The notes: generated by a model not told the origin, from the sequence alone. Counted from the first letter of the stretch, positions 33,106-42,322 are shown. The stretch: 46,624 nt of DNA from Hyphomicrobiales bacterium (GCA_016210825.1 JACQTM010000354.1:1-46624); one strand, 5' to 3'. Made by a program: numbers and translations.

Positions 33106-34125
33106 ATGCTGCTCCTTTTCGAAGGTGAGCACGGACCGAGGAACACTCTGAAGTTCATCGAGGAAAAGCTCGGCATTGGCTTGTGGAGTTGGGATATACG
33201 TTCGAACAAGATGCATTGGTCGCGGGGGGTTTATCATCTCCTGGGGCATGAGCCGGGCAGCGTTAAACCTTCCATCGAATTAATCAGGGGGATGGTTCAT
33301 CCGAGCGACCGCCTGGCGGCCGCGGAACTATCCCGTCTATTGCACGAAGGTCTTCCGATCGATCGTGAGTTTCGCATCATTCGTATGGACGGCCGAATCC
33401 GATGGCTTCGCAATCACGGCGAGGTCGTTATGGATCAGGCTGGTCGGCCGCAAAGAGCGATTGGTGTCATGTCCGACATCACCCGACGGCATGAGGCGCA
33501 GACGGCGCTCCGCGCAAGCGAGGAACGCTACCGGGTTCTTGCCGCCGCAACATCCGCGATTGTCTGGAAAGCGCTTGCGGACGGAAACGTCGCCGATATT
33601 CCGGAATGGCGCGAAGTCACCGGTCAATCGGTTGACGAGATCAAGGGAACCGGATGGCTCGATGCCATCCACGGGGACGATCGTAGCGCCGTATCGAAGG
33701 CATGGCGGAATGCACTGGAAAGCGCCTCGGCTTTCAACAAGGAATTTCGCGTTCGCATCTACGACGGCGGCTATCGTTGTTTCAGCTGCCACGCCGTCCC
33801 GATTTTCAATTCCGATGGCTCGGTTCGCGAATGGGTTGGTGTTTTGACCGATCTATCCAATCGCCCATCGGACAAGTCCGTCAATGGTGAAGCGATCACC
33901 GGCGCCCAGGTGCGTGGAGCACGCGCCATCTTGAATTGGTCGGTCAAGGATGTCGCCGACGCCGCGCAGGTATCGGTGTCGACAGTCCGCCGCATCGAGG
34001 AGCACGACGGGCCCGCGACGACGCGTGCGGTAGGAATTGCGGCAATTAAGCAAGCGCTGGAATCTGGGGGCGTTGAATTTATTCAAATGTTGTCGGGCCG
34101 GCCGGGCGTGCGCCCGCGCGGCTGA
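33106..34125 (+). CDS. PAS-PAS regulator with C-terminal XRE-type helix-turn-helix
   Basis: 339-aa protein. A first PAS with PAC motif (residues about 18-125: GLWSWDIRSNKMHWSRGVYHLLGHEP, GRPQRAIGVMSDIT), a second PAS/PAC (about 140-255: VREWVGVLTDLS), and an XRE-like HTH at about 268-325 (ARAILNWSVKDVADAAQVSVSTVRRIEE, then AIKQALESGGVEF), a form common in rhizobial regulators. It has no signal peptide, membrane segment or kinase domain, so it is a one-component cytoplasmic sensor-regulator. A CxxCH occurs by chance in PAS2. ATG 33106 has a GGGGAT upstream. Signal and targets are unknown; it lies between the selenium/radical SAM genes and the motility genes. Confidence 0.85.
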   Translation: MLLLFEGEHGPRNTLKFIEEKLGIGLWSWDIRSNKMHWSRGVYHLLGHEPGSVKPSIELIRGMVHPSDRLAAAELSRLLHEGLPIDREFRIIRMDGRIRWLRNHGEVVMDQAGRPQRAIGVMSDITRRHEAQTALRASEERYRVLAAATSAIVWKALADGNVADIPEWREVTGQSVDEIKGTGWLDAIHGDDRSAVSKAWRNALESASAFNKEFRVRIYDGGYRCFSCHAVPIFNSDGSVREWVGVLTDLSNRPSDKSVNGEAITGAQVRGARAILNWSVKDVADAAQVSVSTVRRIEEHDGPATTRAVGIAAIKQALESGGVEFIQMLSGRPGVRPRG

Positions 34126-34159
34126 CCGCAACTCACAAGCGGTTCAATCGGGGTAGTGA

Positions 34160-34184
34160 CGTTCGAATTAACCGAACGCCTTTT
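34160..34184. terminator. Possible terminator between the PAS/XRE gene and fliM
   Basis: CGTTCG (34160-34165) pairs with CGAACG (34173-34178) across a 7-nt loop and is followed by CCTTTT. It lies between the two convergent genes. The 6-bp stem and short T-run make it moderate at best. Confidence 0.4.
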
Positions 34185-34214
34185 CGGAAAATCGCCAGAC
34201 TGCGAATATAAACC

Positions 34215-35225
34215 CTAGTCTTGTCGCCGCGTCCCTGTAACCGGACTTGCGAGCTTGATCGCAAGATGCTCGCGCACGTGACCGAGCTGACCGTGCGAGA
34301 CGCTAATGTCATGGCATTTCAAGGTTACGGGTGAATTCGGCTTAATGTCGAGATTGATAGTGTCGCCAATCTCAAGCGTCATAATTCTTTTCAGCGGCAG
34401 AGGCTGATTGAAAAGCACGGCTGCGATCTCGACCTCTGCGGACATAATTTCTTGCGCCAAATGCTGTTCCCAAAGCGGATCGCGACCGAATTTTTCCCCG
34501 AGAAAGCCCTGGCGGAGAAGGTCGTGAATTGGCTCAAGCGTCGCATATGGAAGAAGAACCTCGATCGTACCTCCCTTATTATCGACCTCGACTCGAAGCT
34601 TGGCGATGATTGCGGCATTTCCCGCACGCGAGATTGCGACAAATCGCGGATTGGTCTCGATGCGGTCGATGGAAAAGACAACCGGCACCAACGGACCGAA
34701 CGCGCGCTGCAGATCGGCCAGGAAGATATTCATGAGATTTTCGATAATGCCGCGCTCAATCGTCGTATAGGGCCGGCCTTCGATCGGGGTGGGACGCGAT
34801 CCTTTGTTCCCGAGCAGCACGTCGATCATCGTATAGGCGAGGCCGGAATTCACCGTTAGCAACGCGTAATTGTCCCAAGGATCAGCCTTGAAGATTGCCA
34901 CCAAGGCGGGCAGTGGAATCGAATCCAGATAATCGCCGAAGCGTATTGAGGTAAACGTATCGAGCGAGACTTCCACATGGTCGGACGTGAAATTCCGAAG
35001 CGACGTTGTAAGCAGCCGCACCATGCGGTCGAGCGCGACCTCCAGCATCGGCAGCCGTTCGTGCGAAATCAGTCCTGAATCGATGATTGCGCGGATGCCG
35101 CTACGCGCGTCGGCGTGATTGCTGTTATTGTTGAGGCCAAGCAGTTCATCAATCTTGGCCTGATCGAATTCAGTGTCTCCCGACTCGCTGCCGTCGATCA
35201 GCGTCGCTGATGTGTCACTATCCAT
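34215..35225 (-). CDS. fliM: Flagellar motor switch protein FliM
   Basis: 336-aa FliM: N-terminal acidic stretch, CheC-like middle domain (LRNFTSDHVEVSLDTFTSIRFGDYLDSIP around residue 75, DVLLGNKGSRPTPIEGRPYTTIERGIIENLMN around residue 133), and a C-terminal SpoA domain (PLKRIMTLEIGDTINLDIKPNSPVTLKCHDI). It is the switch-complex subunit that binds phospho-CheY. Its N-terminal CheY-binding segment around residues 18-30 (TEFDQAKIDELLG) has the expected form. It stands alone on the minus strand opposite the che operon. Confidence 0.93.
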   Translation of the reverse strand: MDSDTSATLIDGSESGDTEFDQAKIDELLGLNNNSNHADARSGIRAIIDSGLISHERLPMLEVALDRMVRLLTTSLRNFTSDHVEVSLDTFTSIRFGDYLDSIPLPALVAIFKADPWDNYALLTVNSGLAYTMIDVLLGNKGSRPTPIEGRPYTTIERGIIENLMNIFLADLQRAFGPLVPVVFSIDRIETNPRFVAISRAGNAAIIAKLRVEVDNKGGTIEVLLPYATLEPIHDLLRQGFLGEKFGRDPLWEQHLAQEIMSAEVEIAAVLFNQPLPLKRIMTLEIGDTINLDIKPNSPVTLKCHDISVSHGQLGHVREHLAIKLASPVTGTRRQD

Positions 35226-35852
35226 TGCGTGTCACCGGACAAGCGTACTGGCTGCTTGTGGTCATAAGGATATGCGCTCCGTTCCCGCGCGTATTTCAAC
35301 GATGCCACGGTGAAACGGGGGAGGTAGCCCTTGCACTTTGGAACCGGTGATTCGAAGTTCTGTCATCTTGCTTAACTAGTGCGCAATTTCCGTTAACGAA
35401 TGATAATTTTCTGTTGCTCTTTGCGGTCACTTGAGCCGGCAAATAGTCGCCATTGGTCTGCTTGAATATCGGCTGGATACTCTTCAGCGTGCCCCGGCCA
35501 AGCCGCTTCGACCGAAATTGTTCTTCTTTTTGTATGGGCAAATATAATCAGAGCATTTCTTGCGCTTTAGATGCCGGCGGATGCGAGAAAATTGTCAATT
35601 TCATCGAGATGCGCGGTATTAAAAAAATATCATTCAGGATCAAAATTGAGCACAAAACGCTCATTTTGATAGCCACGGGTGTCCACCCACTGCATTGCGG
35701 TTGGCCACTCCATCTCCAAAGAACAGAAAATTTTAACAAGCCCTTCAACCAGCATGGGCAATTAATAAGCGCAGGGAATCATTTCTTCCACGCCAGAATG
35801 GCGGTCGGGCTTCGCTCCGAACCCAGGCGCTGGGAAATTTTCGGGGGCCCGG
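35226..35852. other. 627-bp gap between fliM and the heme-type receptor gene
   Basis: No convincing gene. The stretch is clearly more AT-rich than its neighbours and must carry the divergent promoters of fliM and the che operon. It contains an imperfect hairpin at 35641-35668 (CAAAATTGAGC with GCTCATTTTG, one bulge, 7-nt loop) preceded by an A7 run at 35621-35627. No sigma-54 promoter or FNR-type box was recognised. Confidence 0.6.
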
Positions 35853-38054
35853 ATGTCTAGCATGCTGAGTCTTTCCAGCACTGCCGCGGCAGGCACGTCC
35901 AACACTAAATTTAGCCACTGGTTTGCACAGCTGCGCAGTCGCGGTCTCGGCTGGCGGCTTGCACTGCCCATTCCAGTTGCACTTGCATTCGCGATTTTGA
36001 TGATTTGGCTTCTGGTTCCCCAAATGATCGCAAGTAATGCGACAGACGATGCCATTCGCGCCAGCGAACAGATGGGGGCACAATTCAAACTCATCCGTGC
36101 CTATTACACGGAAAATGTCATCAACAAGATTGTGAAAGAGGGAACGATAAAGCCATCGTCCGATCATCAGTCAAATGCCAAGGCTATTCCCCTGCCGGCG
36201 ACGATGATTCACGATTTGAGCGCGCAATTAGCCCAGAAAGACACAAACGTTAGTCTCTACAGTAAGTTTCCTTTTCCCAATCGTAAGACGCGCCAACTCG
36301 ATACATTTCAGGAGCAGGCATGGGATTTTTTAACTGCAAACCCGAGTGCAACGTTTTCACGTAATGAAGTTCGTAATGGGCGGCAAGTGGTTCGCGTTGC
36401 CATCGCCGATACGATGGTCGCGCAGACCTGCGTTAATTGTCACAACTCAAATGCGGCTTCCCCCAAAACCGATTGGAAGCTCGGTGACGTTAGAGGAGTG
36501 CTCGAGGTCACCTCAGCGATCGATACCCAATTGGCGCATGGAGCGAAGCTCAGCAATTTAATCATCATTGGCGCCATTCTCATTGGCCTCATCCTTTTGG
36601 GTTTATCACTGATATTTGCGCGCAGCGTCACACGACCGCTACGTAGTCTTGCCGATGACTTGGCTGCACTTTCGCAAAACAACAACGACATCGAAATTCA
36701 AGGTACAGCCCGGCGCGACGAGATTGGGCAAATGGCTCGATCGGTTGTTGTCCTTCGCGATGCAGCAATGGAGAAACTGCGTCTTGAAGGTTTGACGGCG
36801 GAGCAGCGAAAGACGGCGGAGGAGGAACGGCTGCGCAACGCGGAAGCCGCCAAGAAAGCCACGGAAGAGCAGGCGGCGATTGTAGGCGCCATCGGCGCGG
36901 GCCTCGCAAAGCTCTCGCATGGCGACCTGACTTCACGTGTCGAGGCGGCGTTCCCACCGGCTTATCAACAGCTCAAGGACGACTTTAACGCCGCCATGGG
37001 GCAGTTGCAGGAGACGATGCTGACCATTGTGCACGCGGTGAATGAGATCCACTCGGGAACGTCCGAGTTCTCTCAGGCGACCGATAACCTTTCCAAGCGC
37101 ACCGAACAGCAGGCCGCGAGTCTAGAAGAGACGGCGGCGGCGGTGGACGAGATCACGGCGACGGTGCGCAAGACGGCAGACGGCGCCAACCACGCCAAGG
37201 CGATCGTATCGAAGGCAAAGGTCGACGCCGAGCAAAGCGGCGGCGTGGTGCGTCGCGCGGTCGAAGCGATGACGGCGATCGAAAGCTCCGCTAAGCAGAT
37301 CTCGCAGATCATCGGTGTGATCGATGAAATAGCATTCCAGACCAATCTCCTTGCGCTAAACGCAGGCGTTGAGGCTGCACGGGCGGGCGATGCCGGCAAA
37401 GGATTTGCGGTTGTCGCGAGCGAGGTGCGCTCGTTGGCTCAGCGTTCCGCCGAAGCCGCCAAGGAAATTAAAGGTCTGATTTCCGCGAGTTCGACGCAGG
37501 TGAATAGCGGCGTCAATCTTGTCGATCAAACTGGCAAGGCGCTCGATCAAATCGTGACGCAGGTCACCGACATCAACAGCGCGGTGCTTGAGATCGCCTC
37601 ATCGGCTCACGAGCAGGCAACAGGTCTTACGCAAGTCAACACCGCAATCAATCAGATGGATCAGGTTACGCAGCAGAATGCGGCGATGGTCGAGGAGAGC
37701 ACGGCAGCGAGCCATTCGCTGGCCGCCGAGGCGCAAAAGCTGGTGCGGTTGGTCAGCCGGTTCCAGGTCGGCATTGACGTGACGGCCGAAAACACGGCCG
37801 GCATGTATGCCGAACCGGAAAACACGAAAATCCATGCACGAGCGGCCGCACCGCGCACGAAGCCCAATGGTATCGGTGATGGTCTTCGTTCGCTTATCCG
37901 GCGTGGCGATACGCAGGCTGAACCGAAGCACGCTCCCGCAAAGCCCGCGCGGGTTCCGCACCCGGCGGTTATCCGTGAGAAGACCAACGGATCCAGTGCG
38001 CTCGCGATCGGTTCGCAAAAGGCTCCTGCCGAAGAAGGCTGGGAAGAGTTCTGA
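35853..38054 (+). CDS. Methyl-accepting chemotaxis protein with periplasmic c-heme motif
   Basis: 733-aa receptor: TM1 near residues 36-58, a periplasmic domain with the c-type heme motif CVNCH at residues 193-197 (36429-36443), TM2 near residues 231-253, HAMP with extra helical segment to about 370, and a methyl-accepting signalling domain (hairpin tip EIAFQTNLLALNAGVEAARAGDAGKGF near residue 493). The periplasmic part resembles the Tll0287-like/DUF3365 sensor domain, which often carries a heme c. The C-terminus ends in GWEEF, a CheR/CheB-docking pentapeptide (xWxxF). First gene of the che operon. A heme signal (oxygen, redox or NO) is likely. Confidence 0.85.
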   Translation: MSSMLSLSSTAAAGTSNTKFSHWFAQLRSRGLGWRLALPIPVALAFAILMIWLLVPQMIASNATDDAIRASEQMGAQFKLIRAYYTENVINKIVKEGTIKPSSDHQSNAKAIPLPATMIHDLSAQLAQKDTNVSLYSKFPFPNRKTRQLDTFQEQAWDFLTANPSATFSRNEVRNGRQVVRVAIADTMVAQTCVNCHNSNAASPKTDWKLGDVRGVLEVTSAIDTQLAHGAKLSNLIIIGAILIGLILLGLSLIFARSVTRPLRSLADDLAALSQNNNDIEIQGTARRDEIGQMARSVVVLRDAAMEKLRLEGLTAEQRKTAEEERLRNAEAAKKATEEQAAIVGAIGAGLAKLSHGDLTSRVEAAFPPAYQQLKDDFNAAMGQLQETMLTIVHAVNEIHSGTSEFSQATDNLSKRTEQQAASLEETAAAVDEITATVRKTADGANHAKAIVSKAKVDAEQSGGVVRRAVEAMTAIESSAKQISQIIGVIDEIAFQTNLLALNAGVEAARAGDAGKGFAVVASEVRSLAQRSAEAAKEIKGLISASSTQVNSGVNLVDQTGKALDQIVTQVTDINSAVLEIASSAHEQATGLTQVNTAINQMDQVTQQNAAMVEESTAASHSLAAEAQKLVRLVSRFQVGIDVTAENTAGMYAEPENTKIHARAAAPRTKPNGIGDGLRSLIRRGDTQAEPKHAPAKPARVPHPAVIREKTNGSSALAIGSQKAPAEEGWEEF
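36920..37510 (+). repeat. Receptor signalling-half repeat, copy 1
   Basis: This part of the heme-type receptor gene is nearly the same DNA and protein sequence as about 46044-46624 in the second receptor gene (both begin at the SHGDLT segment, and AAMGQLQETM, EQQAASLEETAAAVDEITATVRKTADGANHAK and the tip region are shared). The N-terminal sensing halves are unrelated. Confidence 0.8.
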
Positions 38055-38062
38055 GGTTTTCC

Positions 38063-38407
38063 ATGCCGAGTAATCCTGCAAATCCGGAAATGACGGCGCT
38101 GCTGCAGAGCTGGGGCATGATTGATCCGCCGGGCAGCGGTCCTGCGCGCCTGCAACTTCCCGAGATTTTGGATTTGAAAGCCGCCGCACCGCTCGCAAGC
38201 CAATTGCTGTCGCTGCGGGGCTGTGAAGTGAAGATTGACGCCTCGCGCGTGCAGCGCTTCGGCGGTCTGTGCCTGCAGGTCTTATTGTCCGCGTGTTGCA
38301 CATGGCGGACCGACGGCGTGCTGCTCTCGATCGTCAGTCCATCGGCCCGCTTTGCCGAATGCCTTGCGCTTCTCGGCGCCTCGTCCGCCCTGTCTCTTCA
38401 AGCATAG
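38063..38407 (+). CDS. cheS: STAS-domain protein, CheS-like
   Basis: 114-aa single STAS (sulfate transporter/anti-sigma antagonist) domain: QLPEILDLKAAAPLASQLLSLRGCEVKIDASRVQRFGGLCLQVLLSACCTWRTDGVLLSIVSPS. It lies between the receptor and cheY1, the position of cheS in the Sinorhizobium meliloti che operon, where CheS binds CheA and helps drain phosphate through CheY1. The usual STAS phosphorylation site Ser is not certain here. Starts 8 bp after the receptor gene. Confidence 0.75.
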   Translation: MPSNPANPEMTALLQSWGMIDPPGSGPARLQLPEILDLKAAAPLASQLLSLRGCEVKIDASRVQRFGGLCLQVLLSACCTWRTDGVLLSIVSPSARFAECLALLGASSALSLQA

Positions 38408-38419
38408 GAGTTTAAGTCA

Positions 38420-38785
38420 ATGAGCAAAGTCGTGCTCACCGTCGATGACTCGCGCACCATGCGGGACATGCTGATGTTGGCGCTTGCCGATGCTGGTTAT
38501 CGCGTCGTCCAGGCCGACGACGGCGTTCAGGGTCTCGAAGTACTGCAGAACGAAAGCCCGGATGTGATCATTACCGATATTAACATGCCGCGTCTCGACG
38601 GCTTCGGATTCATCGAGGGTGTCCGTAAGATCGAACGTCACCGCGCCACGCCTATTCTCGTGCTGACGACGGAAAGCGATGACGCAAAAAAGCAGCAAGC
38701 GCGCAAGGCGGGCGCCACGGGCTGGATCGTCAAGCCTTTTGATCCCGACAAACTGCTCGACGCAGTACGGCGTGTGGCGGCGTAA
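38420..38785 (+). CDS. cheY1: Chemotaxis response regulator CheY1
   Basis: 121-aa single receiver domain with the acidic pair Asp9-Asp10 (VDDSRTMRDM), phosphoacceptor Asp53 (IITDINMPRLDG), Thr in LTTES and Lys in VKPFDPDKL. In the Sinorhizobium-type arrangement the first CheY is usually the phosphate sink and the second drives the motor. AGGAG lies 9 nt before ATG 38420. Confidence 0.9.
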   Translation: MSKVVLTVDDSRTMRDMLMLALADAGYRVVQADDGVQGLEVLQNESPDVIITDINMPRLDGFGFIEGVRKIERHRATPILVLTTESDDAKKQQARKAGATGWIVKPFDPDKLLDAVRRVAA

Positions 38786-38812
38786 CGGTCCTTATTGGGA
38801 AGACATCGATCC

Positions 38813-40972
38813 GTGGATCCGTTAGCAGCAATCAAAGCGACGTACTTTCAAGAGTGCGACGAACAGCTTGCCGAACTGGAGACCGGTCTCTCCGCCATGA
38901 AGGATGGCGAGGGGGATGACGAGACGGTCAATGCCGTTTTTCGTGCCGCGCATTCGATTAAAGGTGGTGCGGGCGCGTTCGGTCTCGAGAATCTTGTGCA
39001 ATTCGCACATGTGCTGGAAACGACGCTTGACGATGTACGCGCGGGACGGCTCGCGCCCGACGGCGATCTTGTGAATCTCATGTTGCGGGCATCGGATATG
39101 TTATCAGATCACGTTAATGCCGCGCGTGATGGAAATCCCGTGGACCAAGCGCGAAGCGAAACGATCGCGCGCGAACTCGAAAATTACAACGAAGCGACCA
39201 AGTCCGGCAGTGCAGAATCTGACGACGAATTTGATATCGATTTCGCGCCGATTGCAGTGACGATGTCGGAGGGGGATGCGGCGGCAGAGGCGGCGGCTTT
39301 AGGCGTGCGAGAATGGGAAATTCAATTTCGCCCTAGAACGTCGCTTTACGCCCATGCCAACGAAGTCACTTTATTGCTGCGAGAACTGCAGCGCCTTGGC
39401 ACATTGAGTGTCGATCTCATCTACGGCGATCTTCCCTCGCTTCAGGATCTTGTGCCGGAAGAATCATATTTAGCGTGGATTATCCGCTTACAGGCGGACT
39501 GCGATGAATCGAGAATTCGCGAAGTCTTTGAATTCGTCGAAGACGATTGTGACATCCATATCCAATGCATTTCAACCTGCGCCGGCGAAATCGAGGTCAG
39601 TCATGCGCAGCCCGAACCCAAGGAGGTCATTGTGCCGCAAGTTCCTGGCATATCGACGGCGCAAGCGGACGAGCCCGCGCCGGCAAAGGCGACAATGCCA
39701 ATGCCTTTGCCCGCCAATTCGGCCAATGCTCCGGCCGAGGAGGAAAAGCATGCGCCCGCCGTCGTCTCGCCGCAAACCATTCGCGTCGATGTCGACCGTC
39801 TCGAGCGCCTTGTGGATCTCGTTGGCGAACTGGTCATCAACCAAGCGATGCTCGCGCAGCGATCGATGGAATCAGGTTTATCGCGCGCGTCATCCTTCGC
39901 CAATGGCCTTGAAGATCTCGAGCATCTAACGCGTGACATCCAGGACAGCGTCATGTCCATTCGCGCACAGCCGGTGAAATCGGTATTCCAGCGAATGACG
40001 CGGCTTGTGCGTGAAGTCAGCGCCGCCACTGGTAAGCGAGTTCGGCTTGTCACCGACGGTGAAAACACCGAAGTCGACAAAACAGTCATCGAGCGGATCG
40101 CCGATCCGATTACGCATTTACTGCGTAACGCGATCGACCACGGCATTGAGAAACCGGATATTCGGATTGCCGCTGGGAAGCCCGCCGAGGGCGTAGTCCG
40201 CTTGTCGGCGCTGCATCGCAGCGGCCGAATTGTCATCGAAGTCGTTGACGACGGCGCCGGGATCGACCGCAAGCGCGTCAAAGCCATTGCAGTGGAAAAA
40301 AATCTTATTTCGGCCGATGTGAATTTAAGCGATGAGGAAATCGACAATCTGATTTTCATGCCGGGATTTTCCACCGCGTCGTCGGTGTCCGAAGTCTCCG
40401 GCCGCGGCGTTGGGATGGACGTCGTGCGCCGCAACATTCAGTCACTCGGCGGCCGTATCACAATCTCCTCTCGTCCCGGTCTCGGCTCCACATTCAGTTT
40501 GAGTTTGCCGCTTACGCTCGCGGTCCTCGACGGCATGGTGATTTCAGTATGCAACCAGACGCTCGTTATTCCGCTCTCGGCCGTTGTTGAGACACTACGC
40601 CCGAAGGAAGGTGATCTGCACGAGCTCAAGGGAAGCGCGCCCCTCATCCGCATTCGCGATTTGTATGTTCCGATCATCGATGTTGGCCGCAAGCTTGGAC
40701 ATCGCACTGAACCGTTGGTGCCTGCCGCGGGTGTTGCATTATTCGTCGAAAGCGAAGGCGGCGGCCGCGCTGCTTTACTTGTCGACGCGATTCAAGGCCA
40801 GCGGCAAGTCGTCATCAAAAGTATGGAGGCGAATTATCGCAAGGTCGATGGCATCGCCGCCGCCACCATTCTCGGGGATGGACGGGTGGCGTTGATCGTC
40901 GATGTGGAATCAATGTTAGCCGGTCAAAGCGTCGACATGTTCCGTTCTGAAAAACGCGCAGCAGCAGGTTAG
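38813..40972 (+). CDS. cheA: Chemotaxis histidine kinase CheA
   Basis: 719-aa CheA. Hpt domain with the phosphoacceptor His in FRAAHSIKGGAGAFGLENLV (near residue 48), a P2-like ferredoxin-fold region (WEIQFRPRTSLYAHANEV near 170), dimerisation domain (VDRLERLVDLVGELVINQAML near 330), HATPase (HLLRNAIDHGIEKPD near 440, VVDDGAGIDRKRVK, GRGVGMDVVRRNI) and a C-terminal CheW-like domain. The GTG at 38813 gives the family-like MDPLAAIKATYFQECDEQL; an upstream in-frame TTG at 38795 is less likely. 28 bp after cheY1. Confidence 0.93.
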   Translation: MDPLAAIKATYFQECDEQLAELETGLSAMKDGEGDDETVNAVFRAAHSIKGGAGAFGLENLVQFAHVLETTLDDVRAGRLAPDGDLVNLMLRASDMLSDHVNAARDGNPVDQARSETIARELENYNEATKSGSAESDDEFDIDFAPIAVTMSEGDAAAEAAALGVREWEIQFRPRTSLYAHANEVTLLLRELQRLGTLSVDLIYGDLPSLQDLVPEESYLAWIIRLQADCDESRIREVFEFVEDDCDIHIQCISTCAGEIEVSHAQPEPKEVIVPQVPGISTAQADEPAPAKATMPMPLPANSANAPAEEEKHAPAVVSPQTIRVDVDRLERLVDLVGELVINQAMLAQRSMESGLSRASSFANGLEDLEHLTRDIQDSVMSIRAQPVKSVFQRMTRLVREVSAATGKRVRLVTDGENTEVDKTVIERIADPITHLLRNAIDHGIEKPDIRIAAGKPAEGVVRLSALHRSGRIVIEVVDDGAGIDRKRVKAIAVEKNLISADVNLSDEEIDNLIFMPGFSTASSVSEVSGRGVGMDVVRRNIQSLGGRITISSRPGLGSTFSLSLPLTLAVLDGMVISVCNQTLVIPLSAVVETLRPKEGDLHELKGSAPLIRIRDLYVPIIDVGRKLGHRTEPLVPAAGVALFVESEGGGRAALLVDAIQGQRQVVIKSMEANYRKVDGIAAATILGDGRVALIVDVESMLAGQSVDMFRSEKRAAAG

Positions 40973-40976
40973 AGCC

Positions 40977-41441
40977 ATGAGCGAAGCATTTACCAATCAA
41001 GAAAACAGCCGAACCGAGTTGATCTCGTTTCGAATCGGTGCGCAAGAATTTTGCGTCGATGTGATGTCGGTTCGCGAGATCCGCGGCTGGACTGCAACGA
41101 CGCCGCTTCCGCACGCGCCGAATTATGTGCGCGGCGTCATCAATTTGCGCGGCGTGGTCCTGCCCGTCATCGATCTTGGCGGCCGCCTTGGATTGAGCAT
41201 GACCGACCCGACGGCACGGCACGTCATCATCGTCACGCGCATCGGCAATCAGATTGTTGGTCTCCTCGTGGACGCCGTCTGCGACATCCTGACGGTTTCC
41301 CAAAACGCCATCCAGACGACGCCGGATCTCGAATACGACACCAACAAGACCTTCGTGAGGGGATTGTTGCCGATCGACGGCCGGATGATCAGTCTGATCA
41401 CGCTTGAGAATGTGTTGCCAGCCGAGGCGAAAGCGGCATGA
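40977..41441 (+). CDS. cheW: Chemotaxis coupling protein CheW
   Basis: 154-aa CheW: ISFRIGAQEFCVDVMSVREIRGW, then APNYVRGVINLRGVVLPVIDLGGRLGL and the ending MISLITLENVL. It links receptors to CheA. It starts 4 bp after cheA and overlaps cheR by 4 bp. Confidence 0.95.
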   Translation: MSEAFTNQENSRTELISFRIGAQEFCVDVMSVREIRGWTATTPLPHAPNYVRGVINLRGVVLPVIDLGGRLGLSMTDPTARHVIIVTRIGNQIVGLLVDAVCDILTVSQNAIQTTPDLEYDTNKTFVRGLLPIDGRMISLITLENVLPAEAKAA

Positions 41442-42322
41442 ATGCACGGGCTGAACAAACCGTGACGAGTAAGCACGCGCCGATCGTGGAGGGCGAATTC
41501 CTCTTCACTTTCGACGACTTCCGGCAGATTGCCGCGATGCTTCATTCCGACGCCGGCATCGCGCTGCCTGAATCGAAGGCAACGCTCGTCTATTCACGGC
41601 TCGCCAAGCGCTTGCGGTCGATCGGACTGCGCAACTTTCGCGATTATTGCCAGATCGTCCAAGGTCACGAAGGCATCGATGAACGCAAGCGGATGCTGGC
41701 CGCGCTGACGACAAACGTGACGCGATTTTTTCGCGAGCCGCATCATTTCGATCATTTGGCGGAGAAAGTACTTCCCGATTTGCTAAAGGCGGCGCGCAAC
41801 GGCGGGCGCGTGCGTATTTGGTCGGCCGGCTGCTCGAACGGTCCGGAACCTTATTCCATCGCATTGACGATCCTGTCTTTCATGCCGAATGCGGCGAATT
41901 ACGACATTCGCATTCTTGCAACCGACATCGATCACAATGTCGTCGCCGAGGCTCGGCGCGGCGTTTTCAGCGAAGAGATGATTTCGATTATTCCGCCGGA
42001 GATACGCCTGCGCTGGCTTACTGCCGACGAACCGGGGAAATGGCGCGTCGCGGAACCGTTAGTGCGCCTCGTCGTATTCCGGGAACTGAATCTTATCGGC
42101 GATTGGCCGATGAAGGGGCGCTTCCAGGTTATTTTCTGCCGCAACGTTGTGATCTATTTCGAAGAGGAGACCCAGACGCAAATTTGGAACCGCTTCAAGG
42201 GTCTGCTCTCGCCCGGAGGATATCTCTATATCGGCCATTCCGAGCGCATGGGCGCGGCGGAGGACGGTTTTGAGAACGATGGTCTTACGACCTACCGCTT
42301 CCTCGGAAAGGCGCACTCATGA
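41438..42322 (+). CDS. cheR: Chemotaxis receptor methyltransferase CheR
   Basis: 294-aa CheR with N-terminal helical domain (FDDFRQIAAMLHSDAGIALPESKATLVYSRLAKRLR) and SAM-binding domain (RIWSAGCSNGPEPYSIALTILSF, LATDIDHNVV), the beta subdomain and the end VIFCRNVVIYFEEETQTQIW. It methylates receptor glutamates; the receptor tail GWEEF is a plausible tether. ATGA overlaps link it to cheW and cheB. Confidence 0.95.
   Translation: MNARAEQTVTSKHAPIVEGEFLFTFDDFRQIAAMLHSDAGIALPESKATLVYSRLAKRLRSIGLRNFRDYCQIVQGHEGIDERKRMLAALTTNVTRFFREPHHFDHLAEKVLPDLLKAARNGGRVRIWSAGCSNGPEPYSIALTILSFMPNAANYDIRILATDIDHNVVAEARRGVFSEEMISIIPPEIRLRWLTADEPGKWRVAEPLVRLVVFRELNLIGDWPMKGRFQVIFCRNVVIYFEEETQTQIWNRFKGLLSPGGYLYIGHSERMGAAEDGFENDGLTTYRFLGKAHS

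Noticed and set aside
33778..33792. CxxCH (CFSCH) in the PAS/XRE regulator read as a c-type heme site
   Set aside because: The protein has no signal peptide or membrane segment, and the residues occupy the common R-x-x-S-x-A-V-P strand of a PAS domain; attachment of heme c needs export.
35453..35860. 135-residue open frame before the heme-type receptor
   Set aside because: No ribosome binding site, mixed composition and no recognisable pattern; the region is AT-rich noncoding.
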